Shown here: piece after piece, positions 63,852-64,000 of the stretch
Layout: each line of letters starts with the position of its first letter
Numbering within the stretch: position 1 is the first letter of the stretch
DNA from: Pleionea sediminis
GTDB taxonomy: Bacteria > Pseudomonadota > Gammaproteobacteria > Enterobacterales > Kangiellaceae
Assembly: GCF_007570825.1 (NCBI RefSeq)
Contig: NZ_SUNB01000006.1
Coordinates: 124,001-188,000 of the forward strand
Direction: 5' to 3'
DNA: 64,000 bases
Notes under the pieces: generated by a model
Seen by the model: the letters and a program-made list of their open reading frames with translations, nothing else
Databases searched by the model: none
What the model was told of the DNA's origin: nothing
Made by a program: the position numbers and the translations under genes

Positions 63852-64000
63852 ATGTTCCGTTTAGGTTTATTGAATTTCTGTTGTGTTCTTTCTGGTTTGT
63901 TTTTCTCATTAACTGTCGCTTCGGAAACCTTGGTAAAGCTACAGACAAACTATGGTGATATTTATCTCGAGCTATATGATGAAAAATCACCCATTACCGT
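63852..64000 (+). CDS. Secreted cyclophilin-type peptidyl-prolyl isomerase, 3' end outside window
   Basis: Only the first 49 codons are inside. Signal peptide about 1-24 (FCCVLSGLFFSLTVAS), then the first strand pair of a cyclophilin: VKLQTNYGDIYLELYDEKSP. It would catalyse proline isomerisation in the periplasm, like PpiA. The start at 63852 has AAGG very near; an upstream ATG at 63841 is out of frame with the protein. The gene continues beyond the right edge. Confidence 0.8.
   Translation, partial: MFRLGLLNFCCVLSGLFFSLTVASETLVKLQTNYGDIYLELYDEKSPIT

Overview
The window looks like the chromosome of a motile, AT-rich, probably marine gammaproteobacterium. Evidence: a GlrK/QseG/GlrR signalling operon, rnt next to motY with a sigma-28-type promoter, AcnD/PrpF, HutI/HutF, Slt, Uup, Nth, Ung, Prc and a GlyGly-CTERM surface protein. 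The gene content is compatible with the Kangiellaceae or another oceanospirilloid lineage, but I cannot fix the genus. I see no rRNA, tRNA, CRISPR array, insertion sequence or phage module.

Layout. 1-3.1 kb: glrK-qseG-glrR on the minus strand, with glrR running off the left edge. 3.4-8 kb: small envelope and unknown genes on the plus strand (EF-hand, BON, OmpA-like lipoprotein, two-domain VOC protein, AEC transporter), with a candidate CsrA-binding RNA and a 9-bp tandem repeat between two of them. 8-16.5 kb, minus strand: two tandem nucleotidyltransferases, a lectin-pectate lyase, a Tat-type binding protein with a hybrid kinase, and a DUF2975/XRE pair. 16.7-21.3 kb: methylcitrate operon (GntR regulator, acnD, prpF) with two palindromic operators. 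21.4-29.6 kb: accessory region of small secreted and membrane proteins, including a partly gene-converted duplication, a secreted esterase, and an ECF sigma factor with a membrane partner.

29.9-34.3 kb: the most unusual locus, a six-gene, nearly gapless minus-strand operon. It encodes a small membrane protein, an Lgt-like glyceryl transferase paralogue, a small anchored protein, a ferritin-like diiron protein, a radical SAM enzyme of the MJ0619/COG1964 type and a fatty-acid-hydroxylase-superfamily enzyme. I infer an undescribed membrane-lipid or lipoprotein modification pathway.

34.5-43.9 kb: an MBL-fold protein, a BspA-like repeat lipoprotein, a beta-barrel protein, rnt, motY, a TerB-like protein, nth and the divergent hutI/hutF genes. 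44-47 kb: a second binding-protein/hybrid-kinase pair. 47-54.5 kb: ung, an outer-membrane protein, slt, uup and phhA. 54.5-60.3 kb: a secreted MBL hydrolase, then an mbnP-mbnH copper-protein pair divergent from a choice-of-anchor-B GlyGly-CTERM protein. 60.5-64 kb: a YiiX-like peptidase, prc and the start of a secreted cyclophilin.

Working together: carbon entry includes propionate (AcnD/PrpF), histidine (HutI, HutF), phenylalanine (PhhA) and pectin (lyase). Two sensor systems couple a dedicated periplasmic binding protein to a hybrid kinase with no transporter nearby. All functional names rest on motifs read by eye; no database search was run.
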